Assembly (NCBI GenBank): GCA_937891245.1
Contig: CALAGB010000419.1
Coordinates: 1-15,753, forward strand
DNA length: 15,753 bases
Direction: 5' to 3'
Source of the DNA: an uncultured Thermomicrobiales bacterium
Lineage (GTDB): Bacteria > Chloroflexota > Chloroflexia > Thermomicrobiales > Thermomicrobiaceae
Shown: positions 14,363 to 15,753 of the stretch, in pieces
How positions within the stretch are numbered: the first letter of the stretch is position 1
How the letters are laid out: the number at the start of each line of letters is the position of its first letter
Translations under genes and position numbers: made by a program
Notes under the pieces: generated by a model
The model's database searches: none
The model's input: only the letters and a program-made list of their open reading frames with translations
Told to the model about the DNA's origin: nothing

Positions 14363-15120
14363 CGGCTCGACAGCCTTTCGTCGAGTTCTTCTTCGTTAAG
14401 CGTCGTGGCTGGAGCGTCGAGCACGATCTTGCCGTTTTCCAGCAGCAGCACGCGATCGGCGGTGGCCAGCCCAAACCGGAGATCATGCGTCGTCATCAGC
14501 ACGGTGCCCCCGGTCGTCCGCTGGTAGCCGAGAATCCGCTCGAGCACGCGTGCGCCCTCACGATCGAGCCCGGAATCCGGCTCATCGAGCAGCAGCAGCG
14601 CCGGCCGGTGGAGGATTGCCCGGCCGATCGCCAGGCGTTGCTGCATCCCGCGAGAGAATGTTCGCACGCGGTCGTCCCGCCGGGAGATCAACCCGATCAT
14701 GAAGAGAATCTCGTCGATGCGCGATCGCTCGTCAGCCACGCCATACATGCGCGCGAAAAAGCGGAGGTTTTCTTCGGCCGTCAGGTCTTCATAGAGATAC
14801 GGCTGGTGCGCGACCACGCCGATCTGCGCCCGAACCTTATCGGGAGCTTTGTGGGTCAAATGCCCGGCAATCGATACCGAACCGGAGGTCGGACGGCTGA
14901 GGGTCGCCAGAATACGTAAGAGGGTCGTCTTGCCGGCGCCGTTGGCACCGAGTAACGCCACGCGCTCACCGGGAAAGAGTTCGAGGTCAAGCGCGCGGAT
15001 GACGCCTCGGCGTTCAAATCGTTTCGTCAATCTGGTGATCTTGACGCGCGGAACACGGGGAGTGAAAACGGCCTCATCATCCGAGGCCAGCAATGGCGAC
15101 TCCAGCGGCGACACGTTCAC
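14359..15120 (-). CDS. ccmA: Heme exporter ATPase subunit CcmA
   Basis: A 253-aa ABC ATPase working with CcmB. Walker A GANGAGKT is at 58-65, the Q-loop Gln106 (AHQPYLYEDL), the signature FSRGMQQRL at 155-163 (SRGM is CcmA-typical), Walker B LLLLDEP at 175-181, and the switch histidine in MTTHDL. The N-terminal ~25 residues before PRVKITRL are an acidic, non-conserved extension, so the true start could be later. GTG 15120 is chosen because it overlaps the upstream stop as GTGA (15120-15117). Assignment to CcmA over a generic ABC ATPase relies mainly on the following ccmB and ccmC. Confidence 0.92.
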   Translation of the reverse strand: MNVSPLESPLLASDDEAVFTPRVPRVKITRLTKRFERRGVIRALDLELFPGERVALLGANGAGKTTLLRILATLSRPTSGSVSIAGHLTHKAPDKVRAQIGVVAHQPYLYEDLTAEENLRFFARMYGVADERSRIDEILFMIGLISRRDDRVRTFSRGMQQRLAIGRAILHRPALLLLDEPDSGLDREGARVLERILGYQRTTGGTVLMTTHDLRFGLATADRVLLLENGKIVLDAPATTLNEEELDERLSSR

Positions 15121-15485
15121 GACGATGACGGCTCCTGGTTAGAGCTCAACTGTACGTTACGGGCGAGCGCGCGTAGCTGGAGAATTTCGACGTTGATCTC
15201 TTCATCGAATCCGCCGGCCTCCTTCTCCAGGTCACGCAGCACGATCGCCGCTTCCCGCACATACTTGCCGCGCGTTTCCTGGTATTCCTCATCGAGCATC
15301 TTGCCCGAAGCGTGATCGAAATCGACGTCGCGGATCGCTTGTACCAGGTATTGCCGACGCGCCTGCAGGTCCGCGATACGAGCCGGAACCGATACCGCGA
15401 TTTGGCGCTGCGAACGGAGCAACGGCCAGAGCACAAATACCGCGACCGCGATAACGACGGCCGCTAGAACCATATAACCGATCAT
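15117..15485 (-). CDS. Short CcmI-like membrane protein
   Basis: A 122-aa protein with one N-terminal membrane helix (residues ~3-23, ending VLWPLL) and a helical cytoplasmic or coiled-coil domain. The stretch AIRDVDFDHASGKM followed by DEEYQETR resembles the first conserved segment of CcmI (CycH), a System I protein that delivers apocytochrome. The C-terminal TPR region of full CcmI is absent, as is common for short homologues. The last ~30 residues hold a second helical segment. ATG 15485 overlaps the stop of the gene before it as ATGA, and its own stop overlaps ccmA. The function is inferred from context and this motif only. Confidence 0.7.
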   Translation of the reverse strand: MIGYMVLAAVVIAVAVFVLWPLLRSQRQIAVSVPARIADLQARRQYLVQAIRDVDFDHASGKMLDEEYQETRGKYVREAAIVLRDLEKEAGGFDEEINVEILQLRALARNVQLSSNQEPSSS

Positions 15486-15753
15486 GAAACACCTTGATCT
15501 GACCCGAGCAACTCGCCGGACGGCCGGTCGTCAACCCGCGGAGGCTTCGGCGTTGGAGTCGCGGACACACTGAAGTCGGCGTCGAACGCAGTAACATCTT
15601 GTCGAACGAGCTCCTCGAAACGCGCCAGGCCTGGGTCATCGACTTCGACACCTATCGCCGGTTCATCGACAGAGACTGTTCCGGCTTGCCAGCGGCGCCG
15701 CTGCGTGAGGAAGCCGAGCAGGATGCCGGCCCCGGCAACGACAGCGACGACGG
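15482..15753 (-). CDS. C-terminal fragment of a membrane protein, probable cytochrome c maturation gene (possibly CcmH-like)
   Basis: I read this minus-strand frame directly: it is open from the right edge to TGA at 15484-15482, giving 89 residues. It contains a hydrophobic helix (VVAVVAGAGILLGFL) near the edge, then the basic stop-transfer TQRRRW, then a mainly acidic tail of about 65 residues with a FEELVRQD helix and a Pro/Thr-rich end. A membrane anchor before a cytoplasmic tail at this operon position fits a CcmH/NrfF-type protein, whose CxxC domain would lie beyond the edge, but no diagnostic motif is visible here. Its stop overlaps the CcmI-like start in ATGA, so it belongs to the operon. 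Confidence 0.6.
   Translation of the reverse strand, partial: VVAVVAGAGILLGFLTQRRRWQAGTVSVDEPAIGVEVDDPGLARFEELVRQDVTAFDADFSVSATPTPKPPRVDDRPSGELLGSDQGVS

Noticed and set aside
14335..14919. Plus-strand open frame opposite ccmA
   Set aside because: The minus strand encodes an ABC ATPase with all expected motifs, so this is a shadow.

Overview
The window is GC-rich, gene-dense bacterial chromosome. The genes use GTG and TTG starts freely and are packed into operons joined by 4-bp ATGA or GTGA overlaps. The mix of genes points to an aerobic or facultative bacterium, plausibly of the Chloroflexota (Thermomicrobia/Sphaerobacter type) or a related actinobacterial-like lineage: a molybdenum hydroxylase of the CO dehydrogenase family with its maturation genes, an SCO1664-type kinase-like protein, an F420-type luciferase-like oxidoreductase, and a System I cytochrome c maturation operon. 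The taxonomic guess rests on gene content only.

Left edge (1-1545). The 5' two-fifths of a trigger factor gene (tig) lies on the minus strand and runs off the window, with a TATAAT box upstream. It diverges from a plus-strand SCO1664-family, PI3/4-kinase-like protein.

Centre left (1546-6043). A four-gene cluster coxG-coxS-coxL-coxM encodes a SRPBCC accessory protein and the small 2Fe-2S, large molybdopterin and medium FAD subunits of a molybdenum hydroxylase. The large subunit carries AYRGAGR in its active-site loop, not the AYxCSFR of true (form I) CO dehydrogenase. The S-L-M order is also the form II order. CO is therefore not a safe substrate assignment. A strong hairpin follows coxM.

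Centre (6044-11640). After the hairpin come a new promoter candidate with a 17-bp palindrome at its -35 region, then coxD (MoxR AAA+ ATPase), coxE (VWA protein), a small XdhC N-domain protein, a larger XdhC Rossmann protein, a MocA-type cytidylyltransferase, a zinc-ribbon Nudix hydrolase and a CorA-type metal transporter. From the small XdhC onward every junction is a 4-bp start/stop overlap. This looks like the maturation and cofactor-insertion arm for the enzyme upstream: MocA would make the cytosine dinucleotide form of the cofactor, the XdhC pair would handle and sulfurate it, and CoxD/CoxE would act on the active site.

Right (11641-15753). A luciferase-like (LLM) oxidoreductase gene converges on a minus-strand cytochrome c maturation operon. 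The convergent gap holds a 166-bp element with 22-bp imperfect inverted ends. The operon, read right to left, is a membrane protein fragment, a short CcmI-like protein, ccmA, ccmB, ccmC and ccmD, all overlapping or 1 nt apart. These proteins export or handle heme for cytochrome c assembly. No RNA genes, transposases or CRISPR arrays were seen.
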